Source: Owenia fusiformis
Lineage: Eukaryota; Annelida; Polychaeta; Sabellida; Oweniidae
Length of the DNA stretch: 64,000 nucleotides
Assembly: GCA_903813345.2 (NCBI GenBank)
Contig: CAIIXF020000005.1
Location: 2,854,001 to 2,918,000 of the forward strand
Reading direction: 5' to 3'
How positions within the stretch are numbered: the stretch's first letter is position 1; each line of letters begins with the position of its first letter. Positions 1-12,252 of this stretch are shown here, in pieces. The notes below the pieces were generated by a model, which ran no database searches, was not told the origin of the DNA, and saw nothing but the letters and a program-made list of their open reading frames with translations. A program made the translations under genes and the position numbers.

Positions 1-99
1 CGCAAACTGCATCATGGGAAATATTTTGTCCTTATAAGGAAAGATTTTCGCGTCTCCTCTTTTGAAGAGGGAACAACGATTTCGAGAATTAAAACAAAG

Positions 100-540
100 G
101 CCAAATACTTAGATATTTACTTTTGACCTTGATATGACCTTGATTCATAAACACTGACCTTGACCTCAGGTCACCTAATCAATAAATACCTAGATACTGA
201 CCGTTGGCCTAGGAATGACATTGACCTCAGGTCACCTTACCCTTGGTTACCAAGGGTCACAGCACGTCCAAAGGAATGACATTTACCTCGGGCTACCTAA
301 TAATGGATGAACAACGGTCATTACAGCCCCCAAATGCATTAAAACGCCAAATACCAAGATATTGATCTATGACCTTTGGATGACCTTGACCAATAAAGTT
401 GACTTTGACCTCAGGTCACTTAATTATGTCAAGGGTCACAGCACAGACCAGGGGTCTTAAAAAGACAAATTCCTAGATATTGACCTTTGACCTTGAGATG
501 ATCCTAACCTCTGACCTTTCATGACCACCGACCCAATTAG
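100..540. repeat. Degenerate repeat rich in TGACCT/AGGTCA half-sites
   Basis: The stretch repeats a theme of 'ccaaatac(c/t)tagatatt', then several 'tgacctt' words, then 'tgacctcaggtcac', at irregular spacing (roughly 60-240 bp). The block TGACCT-C-AGGTCA is exact at 161-174, 222-235 and 406-419, with a decayed version near 280. No coding potential is seen; the short ORF from 562 looks like chance. Confidence 0.6.
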
Positions 541-1243
541 AATGATGACAACGTATACAAGATGAAACTGTCTTGGTGCAGATGTCTGGACAGACAGACC
601 ATTGTGCTTTATAGTAAGAAGATTATGTTGAGAATGTCTCAGTTGTTAAAAAAAACAATTTCATTCTGGATAGTCAGTTTGTATTATGATGAGAAAACGC
701 ACGTAACATTACATCGTGTTCAGAATTCAGTAGGCTATGACAATAACAAATCATTTTTATTTCGAAATTGTACGTTAGATTTCAGTAAAAAATTACGATA
801 GATTTCCGTAGAAACGATTGGTTTGTTAATGGTAGGCTAGGAACCTAAGGCGGGACAATTAAATCGTGAGGAGACAGTCATGCCCAATTTGTTTGCTTGC
901 CAAACGTTGAAAGGAATATAATCGGTAAAAAACGTTGCCTACGATTGACATTCAAAATCGAATTATCAATATTTTAAGGCTACAAATATGGTCGGTATTT
1001 TACATGATATGGTCGGTCTTTTACACATTTTCTCCAAACCCTTTTGATAATCTTCCCAGACTCTCATCGCGTTGCAGTATTAGTATAGGTGTTTCAAATC
1101 GTGAGAAATGCCTCTGCATCTATCATTTGTGAAAATGACGCACTTGGCCCAATCGATTTACTGTATCTCCTCTTTGGTCTCTTTGGTTGTATTGAACTAT
1201 AAGGCATTGACTCTAAAGTATACTAAATAAAATATAGCATAAA
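541..1243. other. Intergenic, nothing recognised
   Basis: AT-rich sequence with only short, compositionally random ORFs. No repeat arm, RNA gene or domain is recognisable. Confidence 0.5.
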
Positions 1244-2509
1244 CACGGTGTTATAGCATGACGGTTACGTCAAGGCAATTTGCAAAATTTTGCGGTAACG
1301 ATAACAAAAAATGGCGGATGGGAAAGGCAGCATGTCCTCTTTCTCATCTGTAGGCAATATTCACAGATAAGATTTCCTTTTAAACTAGTTCCATTCGGTG
1401 ACGTATATATGGATGATTATAAAGACTGGGTCAAATCTGACAGGTGGTCTACAGAATATAAGCTGTAAACCTACCGACTGAGATATCCAAGTTCATAATT
1501 TTTGGTCCATTCTCGTGTTTTCTCAGTACATGTGCCTCAGAGCCACTCAAAATATTATCTGTAAGTAAACTGTGTATAACAAGGCATAAAATGACAAATC
1601 CAGAACAAGAACGTGATGTATATCGTAAATAATAAGGTTTCGAACGCAATGTCGTTAGACGACTACGTATGACTTCTATCGAATTCTATGGACGGTAACG
1701 TATTGTATTTAGTTGTACATACGATATTTAGCGGACGGTTACGTGCCTGTACATCTGTCAAGTCAAGGTTGCTAGATCTGATAGCCTCTTTCCATGTTAT
1801 TGTTATAATAGGTAAGAAATGGAATATTAAATTGCCTATATTTGTTTTCAGGACTCGCAAGAGACGCTCTTGTTTCAGCCTCTATAGGGCAAGGAAAAAA
1901 CTGTCGCTTGCTTTATTTATGAAACCAATGAAAGTGTAAAATATAGCAATGAAGAGGCAAAAGAAAATTAATGATCAAGTACTGATGAAGATGACAAAAT
2001 TAATAACATTGAATCGGGGTTTCATATTTGAATCAGGTTCGCGTAATCGTCCATCAATTTTTTACGTTACCGCAAATTCAAAATACATTATTATGGCTTA
2101 AGTAGAACATATTAGGTGGTTTCCAATGCTCAATTGGCTTTGTATGATCGTATGTAGGTTACATCTATATACCCCAAGGTTTTTAGGCAATGTAGACCAT
2201 GCCCTAAGAACAAAAATAAACAAATTACTAAATTTTTGAATTTCAAACTCACCAATTTTTCTCTTATTTCATGTTATCCCCGGGCATCAAATTGCAAAGA
2301 CTACGTTCAAAATATATACATTACTGAATGCATCACCGAATGCGAAGCTTACATAAATCGTTCATCCTTTCATTGATACACAGTAGTAGAAAATAATGCA
2401 CCAACCTTAGTTTCTCTTCCATCGCGGTCATTTTATTGGATAAATCAGTGAACGTAGCCGTCCAACCTCGTTTTCAGAGGTGGCGTAACCGTCATGCTAT
2501 AACACCGTG
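1244..2509. mobile_element. DNA transposon relic with 26-bp perfect TIRs
   Basis: The sequence starting CACGGTGTTATAGCATGACG at 1244-1269 is repeated as its exact reverse complement at 2484-2509 (26 of 26 bases). The element is flanked on both sides by ATAAA, a possible 5-bp target-site duplication. Subterminal inverted similarity (the word ttgcggtaacg and surroundings) extends inward imperfectly. The 1.27-kb body holds only ORFs under 90 codons on both strands and no transposase is recognisable, so this is a non-autonomous or decayed copy. The superfamily cannot be named from sequence alone. Confidence 0.8.
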
Positions 2510-2698
2510 ATAAAGGGCCACAATGCGTATAAAAGGCTGTGGTGTTTACTTGTATGTCATTGTCTTTGTACTCATGCTATATTTAAAGTATGACAGGATT
2601 CTTTATTCCTTATTTCAAAAATGCCCATGCTATTTTATAATCTCTCTTCCATTCAGATTGCAATAGTCCATTTGTCATTTTCTGAACGTATAAATACT

Positions 2699-2998
2699 TA
2701 AAAGTATGATGTTTTTCTTTGTAAATACTATCATTAGGGATTATTGGAGTGATTTAGCTGGGTTGCCAAAAAATAACTTTGGGGAAAATTTTTGTATCTA
2801 TTACCATGGTAACATACCAGGTATATGGTGGTATCCAAACGCTAAGTCAATAGTCAACGCCATGTTAAGCGATTGCAGCCCTTCCTAATCAGTCTATATC
2901 ATTTTTCCCCAAACAAACTTTTTGGGCAACCCAGTTAAATCACTTCAGAAAACCCTTATTATCATAAATCGACCATAAAACATCGTACTTTTAACAAT
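2699..2998. mobile_element. Palindromic MITE, about 300 bp
   Basis: Left arm (taaaagtatgatgttttt..., 2699 onward) and right arm (ending ...catcgtacttttaa near 2996) are imperfect reverse complements over about 90 bp each. Both arms contain the theme 'ctgggttgcc(a/c)aaaaa'. The short ORF at 2706-2888 lies inside the element and is not a gene. Confidence 0.75.
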
Positions 2999-3062
2999 TT
3001 CTAGGTTCACTATTGGATGTATAGGGGTGACAAATGGACTACAACTGCTTCGTTTTCGATAG

Positions 3063-3182
3063 ATGAACGACCTATTCGGTCCTTGCTTTGTAATTACCGT
3101 CGGCCTGTGCTTTCAACTCGTGCTGAATATCAACGGGACAGCATCTTTTCCATTCAATCGAGGTTGGACCATGCAGCCGGAG
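3063..3182 (+). CDS. Possible first exon encoding a signal peptide (doubtful)
   Basis: The ATG at 3063 opens 40 codons beginning MNDLFGPCFVITVGLCFQLV, which looks like a cleavable signal peptide. The reading ends at a good donor, GAG|GTAAGC at 3182/3183, in phase 0. A second GGTAAGCC lies 14 bp downstream. No partner exon on the plus strand was found, and the next confident plus-strand gene (15.5 kb) has its own signal peptide. A competing 123-codon frame (3017-3388) overlaps. The product is unknown; this is a weak call from signal peptide plus donor only. Confidence 0.25.
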
Positions 3183-3996
3183 GTAAGCCATCCGAAGGTA
3201 AGCCATACAACCAAATTTTGCCGATTCACTCTGACGGAGAATGCCGAGCCTCTCTTTTTGACCAATTAGAGACGTCCTCTTCACATTCGTGGTACCCTCG
3301 GCCTACTTCGTTTGCAAAGAAAGGCTTCGATATCAATATAGTGAATGGCGAAAAATATTACAATCATTCTTTATTCCTAAACTCGTAAACGTTCGCGAGT
3401 CCATAAAAAGGGGCTGGACCGGAGAGACGATTTGTTCGAAAGACTATGCGGATGGTAAAAATATATAAAATACTAAGATGGCTTTCTACATTCAGGTACC
3501 GCTCCCAAAGAAAATTCCCAGAGGAAATATCCTGCTACTCAGGGTATAATATGACAAATTACTTCCTTTTGACATTCCTAAGGCTTTAAGCATTCTGATA
3601 CTCATATAGCATCTTTCTGTTTCACCTGAAACATCTCAGGGCTTAGAAGAAATGAGATGGCATGGTTTATCATGATGAGGCAAAAGTTGTTTAAGTTGGT
3701 TTAAGTTGATTTTATGTAACATTTTACGACTGGAATAAACTTAAGCTTAAGTTAAAAGCATCAATAGAGATACTTGAAACTGGCACTCGCTTTCAAAAAG
3801 TGAAAAATTTCAAAATATATCTTGCCTACCGGGGCTTGCTTCGAGACCACATACTTTAATCAAAGACGCAAAAAATGAAATGTTTAATCGGTATTTAGAC
3901 TATTCTTTAAAAGGTTAAAATAGAAAAACGATCTATTGAAATGCAGGATGTTGCACCATTTGGATTTGTGGATACCCTGTACATCTTATATTGTGT
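3183..3996. other. Intergenic, nothing recognised
   Basis: AT-rich sequence without a recognisable ORF, repeat arm or RNA gene. The last 600 bp of the 123-codon frame above ends at 3388 and shows no domain. Confidence 0.5.
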
Positions 3997-5110
3997 TTTT
4001 CAAAACAGAAGAAACATGTATAAACAGTAAGGCATGTAAATCCGATTCCCTCTGGTAGCATTAGCATTGGTCTCGTATAAGTCGACATACAATTAATTAG
4101 AGAATTTTCGTTATAAGTTGTTTCAAAAACGTATACGTATACTTATAGTTTAAAGGGTCTTGTCGAACTAAAATAAATTCAAATTGATTTTCATAATCTG
4201 TACCAAGTGGGGCATAACTATTCCCGATATAGTCAAGCTCCATCATCAACTAGGGACTGCGAATACAATGTCCTTTGCTAGTGTCAATTATGAACACGAT
4301 AAACTAAACGCTAGTTGACGGGTCCTTGTAGTGTACGATAAACAAGACCCTTAAAAGTGAATCACTACACGAACTAGTCGATCATTTCAAAGTTCTCATG
4401 AAATTATAAGGTCAATTTTTAAGTTTTTACGTATAAAAGGGCCTTTATACGCAGATTATAAACTTACAGAGTTGGATCTCCGCATAGTATATGTGTGGAC
4501 CTACTGACCAGAATGGCTTATTACAATTAATCGGCTGAATAGGCATAGTATCCAATCAAACAGCTCGACTCATTCATTAGCTGAACTAATTCTCCCTTCG
4601 TTATTTCTACAAGGTGATTCAAAACGATCATCTACAAAAAATATATTTGAGAGTAGATAAATCTGTAAAACCCGTGTGCTATATCAGCCTATTTGATTCT
4701 AGAAAACACATATGACACAACTAAGCATGCTTTACATCAAGGGGGTACGGATGGTATGCCATTGGCCCTTTTTATTACCGTCGTAGGAGATATTTCCCGA
4801 CGAATTAGGAAATTATGAAACACCTGTTTATTGGGTTTATAAGTATAAGTATACGTATAAGTTTTAACGAAAATTCTCTAATATTTGAAACCCAACTATT
4901 ATTCAAACTTATGATCGGACATAAGTATGATGTGTTCTTCAATGTAATATTTATAAAGTAACATCATACTTATGACTGATCATAAGTTCGAATGATATTT
5001 ATATTTCAAATATTAATTGTATGACATGTATGAGACCAATATTAATGCTACCAGAGGGAATCTGACCTGCAAGCCTTACTTTTTATACATGTTTTTTTCT
5101 GTTTTGAAAA
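3997..5110. mobile_element. Inverted-repeat DNA element, 1.1 kb, interrupted by a second element
   Basis: Left arm 3997-~4160 starts ttttcaaaacag and includes 'ttccctctggtagcatta'. The right arm is its reverse complement, ending ctgttttgaaaa at 5110. The arms also share 'tagagaattttcgtta' and the 'gtatacgtatacttata' stretch. The right arm is split by the nested element at about 4881-5013, so the arms match only once that insert is removed. There is no transposase ORF. It is a non-autonomous element. Confidence 0.75.
4881..5013. mobile_element. Nested 133-bp palindromic MITE
   Basis: Begins atatttgaaa and ends tttcaaatat. Its arms share 'aacttatgatc' and 'cataagtatgatg' in inverted orientation around a short loop near 4945. 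It interrupts the right arm of the surrounding element between 'ctcta' and 'taattg', where the left arm (reverse complemented) reads uninterrupted. Confidence 0.7.
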
Positions 5111-6020
5111 ATTCGATATGTGTTGTTTACTTCTTGGTTTTTCAAATATATCTACAAATATTTCATTATGGTTTTATCTTTACATCGTAACTTCGATCAC
5201 CGTCATCACTTTTCGAATGAGTTACCTTAAAATATCAAGACGACATGCTATTCTCATACTTATAGAACTCAATGTAACTGTCCTTGACTATTTATTAAGC
5301 AGTAAAAAATAATTTGCTTCATGGGTTACAAAATGTTTCTACTTTCCTGGTGAATGTCGAGTCTCGAATCATACGAATGTAATTTTAGGCGACCTGTCTG
5401 CATGGGATGCATACGTTTTGTTGTTTAATTGGTTTAGTTTGCATATCTTATTTTTCATAGACATACCTCAAAATGAGTTTCTTTCCTTGCTTGTAATACA
5501 TACATGTTGTTGGATCGCAAGAGTACAAACGCTGCTTCACTAATCTGAATCTTCGAAGCTGAATAATAGAATATAATGATGGTTAACAACACTTGGATAA
5601 TTAATAGAATATTTTATTTCAATTAATTGTCCGTAATTAGGGGTTAAACAGACTGTTTTCGGAACAAAGTCAGAAATAACCGCCCTATTATTTACCTGGA
5701 ACGCCCAAAAACGAATCCGTTTTAAACTGCCATACCAAGAAACATGTCTAAAGATGTTAGATCAATCTTAAACAATTACAGACAACATTTTATGACCGAT
5801 TAAAAGGATGCCCACAAAACTAATTGATTAAACACTAGAATACCAAGAAATATTCCTAAGCCAAGATTTTGGAACGAAAAAGTCAAAACTGCAGATTTAA
5901 AATATTACTGGAAATTTTGTCCAACGATTCGCTTGGAGTGGAAAAATGTAGACAAAATTGTTTTGGGCGCTCACCTACCCGCAAACTTATCACAATATAA
6001 AGAATTTACGGTACCTTTAC
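5111..6020. other. Downstream flank of the cyclase-like gene; last exon not found
   Basis: The expected minus-strand exon(s) encoding the end of the cyclase domain should lie here or further left. I saw no convincing match to the usual C-terminal segment. AT-rich, with short ORFs only. Confidence 0.4.
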
Positions 6021-9000
6021 CCGTGGACTCCATGAGGGACGCAGTTGTGACGGTATCTCCAAACAAACAATAGCGAGGCATCTTGAAGCCTACCACTCCA
6101 GCAACACATGCCCCTGAATTTATAAAATTGTGAACTTCAACAGGAATTCAAAATGAAAAATCGCCACATTTATTGAGCGGTAGGCTAATCGCAAAGGCAC
6201 ACAGCACTATTTTCTTAATACGATCAGCACTCGATTACGCAGGGTTTCGGTAACAAAATGTCGGAACATCGAAGGTACGATTTTTCTTTTTTCCTTATTT
6301 CACACGTTGTAGGCAGAATTCCCACAACATTTTTATCACAAACGTGTATCAGTATCATATGTTTAAAGGTCGAGTGATATTAACACATTTGAACATGTTG
6401 AACAACTAATATACATACTTTTGGCTTGGTTGAATGGCTATGACTCCCAAGTTCTGATTTGTCTCATCAAGAAGATAATTGAGCGAAAGGGATTATGTCA
6501 ATCGGAGTTTAAAATTTTTGTGCAAAATTTCTTCTTGAATCGAAAAAATTCATTTTAGTTCGATTAATTTACGATAGGTGGCAAAAGGTCTAAAGGTAGA
6601 TCACGTCACGCAAAACAACGAATCATATGACACGAAAACAATGAATCATACGCCAGATGGCGTAGTGAAAGGAGGTCAATTTCACGACGGTTGAAGATTA
6701 CAGTAGAGTTTCCCATAGGTGGCCATTATAACATTTTACCCTGTATCTTATTAACGACTAGTATCCAAGCCTAGTGCAACATACCACTGTGTTCGGGAGA
6801 GACTCGTCTAGCCTGCTATAACAATCTTATAATTGGTTGTCCACCGAATTTTTGAGATAAATAAACTTGAAGACACTAACCCCCTCTATCGTCAGATTTC
6901 TCAGAGAATTATGGTAAAATCACCGAGGTCAAAATCACTCCGCCGCCAGCTTAAAATGAGATTTCCCACTGAACTTTGACATGTTTTCAGATAAATCAGG
7001 ACCTACCTTATAAATATTTAGTCCCAATTCACTTCCCAAACGCCAGATGGCGCTCCAATGGGGTAGGAAAGGAGAAAAAATGACTTTTTATACAGAAAAC
7101 CAAATCACTAATCACTCAGGACTATATCCGACAAACGAAAACCGTTTAGCTCAGCTTCAATTTTGCTCTCGCAGTCGAACGAAACCGAAACTTCTTTCGT
7201 GAATGGATGTTGACCCTTTGAAACGCCCATGGACTTGGAGACTGGATTTTATCTATCCCACATCATTTGAGACTGAATGCTCTATCTTGTATGAGTACTT
7301 GTATCTACAACAGTTTTTGAGGTTATGAGTATTGGCTATCAATTGGCTATCAATTTTTAATTTTTTTTTTCTTCAACATGTATTGTAATGACTTTAGTAT
7401 GAATGAAATGTCCCTTGGTCTTCTGGTCTTGGATTGTGATATTCATTCTTGAATGGTGGGGGGAAAGGGGGTATTAGACATTGTTTCTTTTCACGTTAGA
7501 TCATGGTTTTGGGCTATATGGGTTTTGTTTTTCTTGACTGGTATGCACTTAGAGTTTGCTTTTTCTTGCTAAGTTCCATTACAACTTTTGGTCCTTTCCC
7601 TTTGGCACTAGTGCTTATATATTTAGGTTAGTTATTTTTGTCAGGCTCCGGTATTTTGACAAAATTAAGTTCAGGTCATAGCCACTCCTCGGGGCAGGTT
7701 TGAGGCACCAACGATTTATTTTGGGGGTTATCTAAGGAATTATTCCCGAATTCCGGCTACTGCGCCTTTAAGGAAATGCACTTATTTGCGAACAAATAGT
7801 TCAGAAGACAACAGAATCGTCGATTTAATTTCTCACTTAAGTTACAGAAACGGTATTTCGAAAAACAGTTAAGACCTAACTGATCCTGATATGTTCAATG
7901 GTTCATTATGACAAATCAATTTCCATACATAAAAATCCATACGTGCCTGAATGAAAACCACTCCGTAGTACAAGATGTCTGTCCACCATATGCGGCACTA
8001 CTATGTTAGCAACGGAGTCGACGAGGGTAAGCGCCATTGTAGCAATCTCCGTTACGTGGTTTACCGCATTGAGCTCTGGAACTCCAGATGCCACCATAAA
8101 TGATGCATCCCCTGAAAGTATACATACAGTTGTGACAAAATTGTCATGTATCTATATCACTCCAGTCAGTTTTATTAGTTCCACATATCATTTACATGAC
8201 CAGGAAAACAATGGGCATGGTGAGAACAAATGACCTTAAACACGCTGAAATCGTTATTTCAGCCATCTGAAATTGTTCGGAAATGTCAACGAACAGAATT
8301 TTTTGAATTTTTCAGAAAATATGCCCAATTTATTGCTTTAAATGATAAGGGCTTTGAAAAATTGTCTGAAACAAAAATGGCGGTGATAAAAAGGAAAATA
8401 GATCGCTTTTCAAATCAGATGTTTTCCTTTTTCTATTTCTAGGAATGTTTCATAGATCCGTAGCTCAAAAATACCGTATAGTACAGTACTGTGGCGAAAT
8501 TAACTGATTTAATGATTGAAGCAAAAACTACGACGAAAAAGCGACATATATAATACTTCAACTTTCTAATTACGATAACAGTTTTTTTTCTGAGTGAATT
8601 CGCCTAGCTGCCGCCTAAGAGTATGGGTTATTTTCATGAGAATATATATATTGAAGGACGGTTGAAGATTTAGCAAATAATCATTCATTGTGTATATTAA
8701 CAAACAGATCTGTACGTTGACGCATCAACTGTATGTTGACAATGACAATGGAATTCATGAGATGTAATATAAAGAACTCAGTATTTACTTCAAAACATCA
8801 CACAAGAGGAGGGGGAAACCCTAAAGCTCAGAGATGACCTCAGGATCACCCCTCTTGTTTTTTTTGCAATGATGAAACAGATTCGAATGAGTGCTTCATT
8901 TATGTCATGTCACTCACCTATAGTGTCAACCTTATAAACATCATACATTTCCATCTTTGCGTCCAATGTCTGGTGTAGCTTATTCAGCATAACTATCACC

Positions 9001-11919
9001 TGGTGGGCTGTACTATGAGCTGCGATATCTTTGAAACCAACAATACTACCAAAGTAAATCGTGCAATGGTCGAAACTTTCAGGCTTGATCGGCTGGTGAT
9101 TTTTCAATCTATCAGCGACTGTTCTTGGCAGCATTCGATACAACATAAAGTCGGTTACTCTTCTCTCTGCGCTCAGGTCTTCTGTTTTCTCTTTTAAAAC
9201 TGAGGCGACGTTTTGAATGTCGACTGTCATTTTGTGAATCAATAATAAAACAGTCGGGCATAGAATGCAAATTCCGATGAGGATGAGGACATTGACGACT
9301 ATTGTAGTGATAGAGTCTTTCGCTTCCTTTTCTAATGTTACAACTATCTCGTGCGCAAGATCATCTTGAATGATCCCGAGATAATTGATTAACTTAGTCA
9401 TATTTTGGAACCAGTATGTTCCCATCTGTACACGCGGTCCAGTAATATTGCTTAAAGTTATGTCTTTTCTCATGGATGCTATTTCAATTGCAGCTGTCGT
9501 TTTCATAAATTGCTGCTCAAATCGAGAGGCAACGAGGGGATAATATTCTGTGCACGTTTTAAAATATGTTGCGGCCATCTCTTTCTTTTTCACGTATGAA
9601 AGAAGTCGTTCCTTGTCAAATCCACCTAAAAACGAAAATATTATTAGCTCAGTACAAGCTATCATGTACGAATTAACCAGAAATCTCTAATTCAGAATTT
9701 AGGATATTGACCCAAAAACCTGACACTTTCACAGCTTCCAACTTACAGTTCAGATGTAATATAATTATATTTTGATAGGTTGAAAAGAAAAAATTTTAGG
9801 ACGAAAATTCGAAAATGGCCACCTTAAAACCTACACCAATAATGCCCAAAATACAGAGTAACCTTTCTTCGGCCGTTTTTGGATTTTCAATCATAGAATC
9901 TAATACACGAACATGAATATGAAATATTTTCTTCAGGTTTCAAGCAAAAAATGTGTCGCTATGATTCTATGGAATGTTTTTGTCCTTACAAAAATGAAAT
10001 GAACCCGATTTTAGGATCCATTTGTCCCTTTCCTACATCATATATGCAATTATTTCCGAATTTTATTTGTGAATGCTACATCAACATTTTATTTCAGGAA
10101 CTATTATTAATAACAGATAATGAAGCAGTCGTGACGCTATGTTATTCTAGTTTCAAATTACTTTTGTTAATTACTAATTAAAATCCACTGCTGTAGTTCA
10201 ACGGTACAGCGTGTAGCCGTGTACCTGCACTAGATCTTGGGTTCAATCACGGTTCGGGCAAGATTAATTTGCTGGTTGCGTAAAAAACTCCAGGATGTTT
10301 GACTGAGTGGGCAATAACTCTGTGGTGTGTAGTTGTACGCCTATGCAGTATGAGTGCACATAAGGAAATAAAGAGCTCCTTGAAAGAACGTTTTCTGGGT
10401 TTGTCTTCCAGGATTACTTGTGTAAATTACTTGCACTCGTAAAAATTGTTACTTGGATTTCCGTATATTGAGAAATTGTACTACTCATTTTAAGTCAAAA
10501 ATTACTTAAATAATCTTGAACTACTGAATAATTTTTAAGTAATTTTTAAGTAATTCGTTTATGGTGAATTTACTAATGCACGGAGAGAAATTGAAATACT
10601 TACTGTAGTAATTGTAATACTAATTTACATAATTAAGCAATTAAATAACTCAAAATGACAATATAAGTTAAACCTGAGTAAAATGAAGTAAAACTAAGTA
10701 TTTAACTTTAAGTAATTTTTATACTTGGGAAAAAATTGGGAAATACTCAAGTAATTCATTTTTAAGAGTGTGGATGTAAATAAAATGCAATACAAGAATA
10801 CAACATCATGTGAGACCAGTACCCACGGTACTATTCATATTTTGTATACAGGACAAAAAACCTTCAAGGAATATCCTAACCATTGCTTATGGTTTCTTTC
10901 AATATTAAAATAATTACACCGCTATGTATGAACATGTAATTCAGATTAAGTCATTTGCCTGTTGAATTCCATTTTAAAAGTGGAATTTCAAAACTTAATT
11001 TTTCAAAACTCTACACGATAAAAATTGCATATTAGGTAGTTACAGTTGTTGTTAAATGGCCATGGCGTTAAAAGACAGAATAATTATCGTGGGGATTTAT
11101 TTGTGGTGATGATTATAAAATTATAGTATAGACAAAAATTTTATAAAACGACTGCATGGTCAGAGCAATAGTAAAACTATAATATTCACCAGCTGCAAAA
11201 TAAGAAGATCCTAAAGCCCTCTCCACTCCAGTTTGTTCTTTGCTTAACACTAACATGTGGTAGGCAACCAGCGTTTTCCAAATCGGTGCGTCCTTTGTCG
11301 CGTTTACACTTATCCCGACCCACTTCAGCAATTCGTCGATGATATTCGAATAAAATGCGATGGTATCTGTAATGGTAACATTCTTGTCGATTGCCACTCG
11401 TGCCCTGAAGCTTTGAATATAGGACTGCAGAGCTTCGACATTTTTAAAGTGATCCGTTGAAGATGACGATAGCCAGGACTGTCCCCTTAAATGATGATCC
11501 AAACCCGCATCGGTTTCACGATATGTTGACATCAGTCGTTCACTCAGAGAAGTACTTTTGTTAGAGCTCAGGAAGAAAACCGAAATCCCTCGCTCAAGTT
11601 GTAACAGATGGACGACTTGACCAGTTTCTGTTGAGAACACGACATTACCACGAACGCTATCTTTGTTAGCTTTATCATTAAATCCATCAAGCATAATGAC
11701 AAACGTTTGTGAGGCCAATACAATGATAGGCAGGACTACCAGAAGCATCATCCGTACGACTTGTATCGTTCTTCCCCTCTTGGTAATGGGATCACTTGGA
11801 ACCCCGCAACACATCGTCTCACTCAGTCTTATACTGGATCGTCTACTTCCAGAGGTTGCTTTAGCACCATCTTGAAATATCTTGGTCATAGGAACAATTT
11901 GTCGTGCGTTTCTATTCAT
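6021..11919 (-). CDS. NIT-domain receptor guanylate-cyclase-like protein, probably catalytically dead (3' end missing)
   Basis: Four minus-strand exons join in frame: 11190-11919, 8918-9625, 7947-8111 and 6021-6113, all ending in phase 1 (566 residues so far). Order: cytoplasmic N-terminus; TM1 about 55-77; extracellular NIT (nitrate/nitrite-sensing type) domain with [12 protein letters not shown], to about 340; TM2 about 349-373; a HNOBA-like linker ([11 protein letters not shown]); then a class III cyclase domain. The family makes cGMP from GTP at the plasma membrane; NIT-type cyclases occur in marine invertebrates. Here the first metal Asp is Ser437 (YFGSIVGF, normally SDIVGF). The transition-state Asn and Arg of NTASRMES are Thr557 and Leu561 (TTASLMES). 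The second metal Asp481 and guanine-selecting Cys550 remain, and the usual Glu of VETIGD is Asp. No stop or frameshift is seen, so a pseudoenzyme is more likely than a dead gene. The intron after 7947 appears to be GC-AG. The terminal exon was not located. Confidence 0.88.
10188..10392 (+). mobile_element. tRNA-derived SINE
   Basis: Lies in the first intron of the cyclase-like gene. A pol III A box, TAGTTCAACGG (10194-10204), and B box, GGTTCAATCAC (10240-10250), stand at tRNA-like spacing. The flanks do not fold into an acceptor stem, so it is not a working tRNA gene. A tRNA-unrelated body follows to about 10390. The family is not identified. Confidence 0.7.
10434..10770. mobile_element. AT-rich MITE in intron 1 of the cyclase-like gene
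   Basis: The left end, cactcgtaaaaattgttact, and the reverse complement of the right end, cactcttaaaaatgaattac, are near matches. Between them lies AT-rich sequence repeating 'aagtaatttt' and 'tacttaa' words in both orientations. No ORF. Confidence 0.6.
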
Positions 11920-12252
11920 ATTAACACCTCACTCATAGAGCTACGCAAACTTGTTATTAATGCTCACTGGTAGGAGAACGTCATTTATATAATTTACAAT
12001 AATATTATGTAATTACTTTTGTAATCTTATATCACTTATTGAGTAATACATCTCTCAGCAGTGGCATCCGATGGGGAAGAGTCACCTAGCAAGGAATGAC
12101 GACAAATTCGTATCGATAACAAATTCACACATTCGGTCAATCAGAACACAGTATTTCGAATAATCTATATTCTTGGAATTATAACCAAACATTATTTTTA
12201 GATTCCGTGAATTAATTACCCCCGTCAATTTCATAAAATATCGTTTAAGTTC

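Noticed and set aside
10188-10262. A functional tRNA gene
   Set aside because: A and B boxes are present, but the ends do not pair as an acceptor stem and a SINE body follows.
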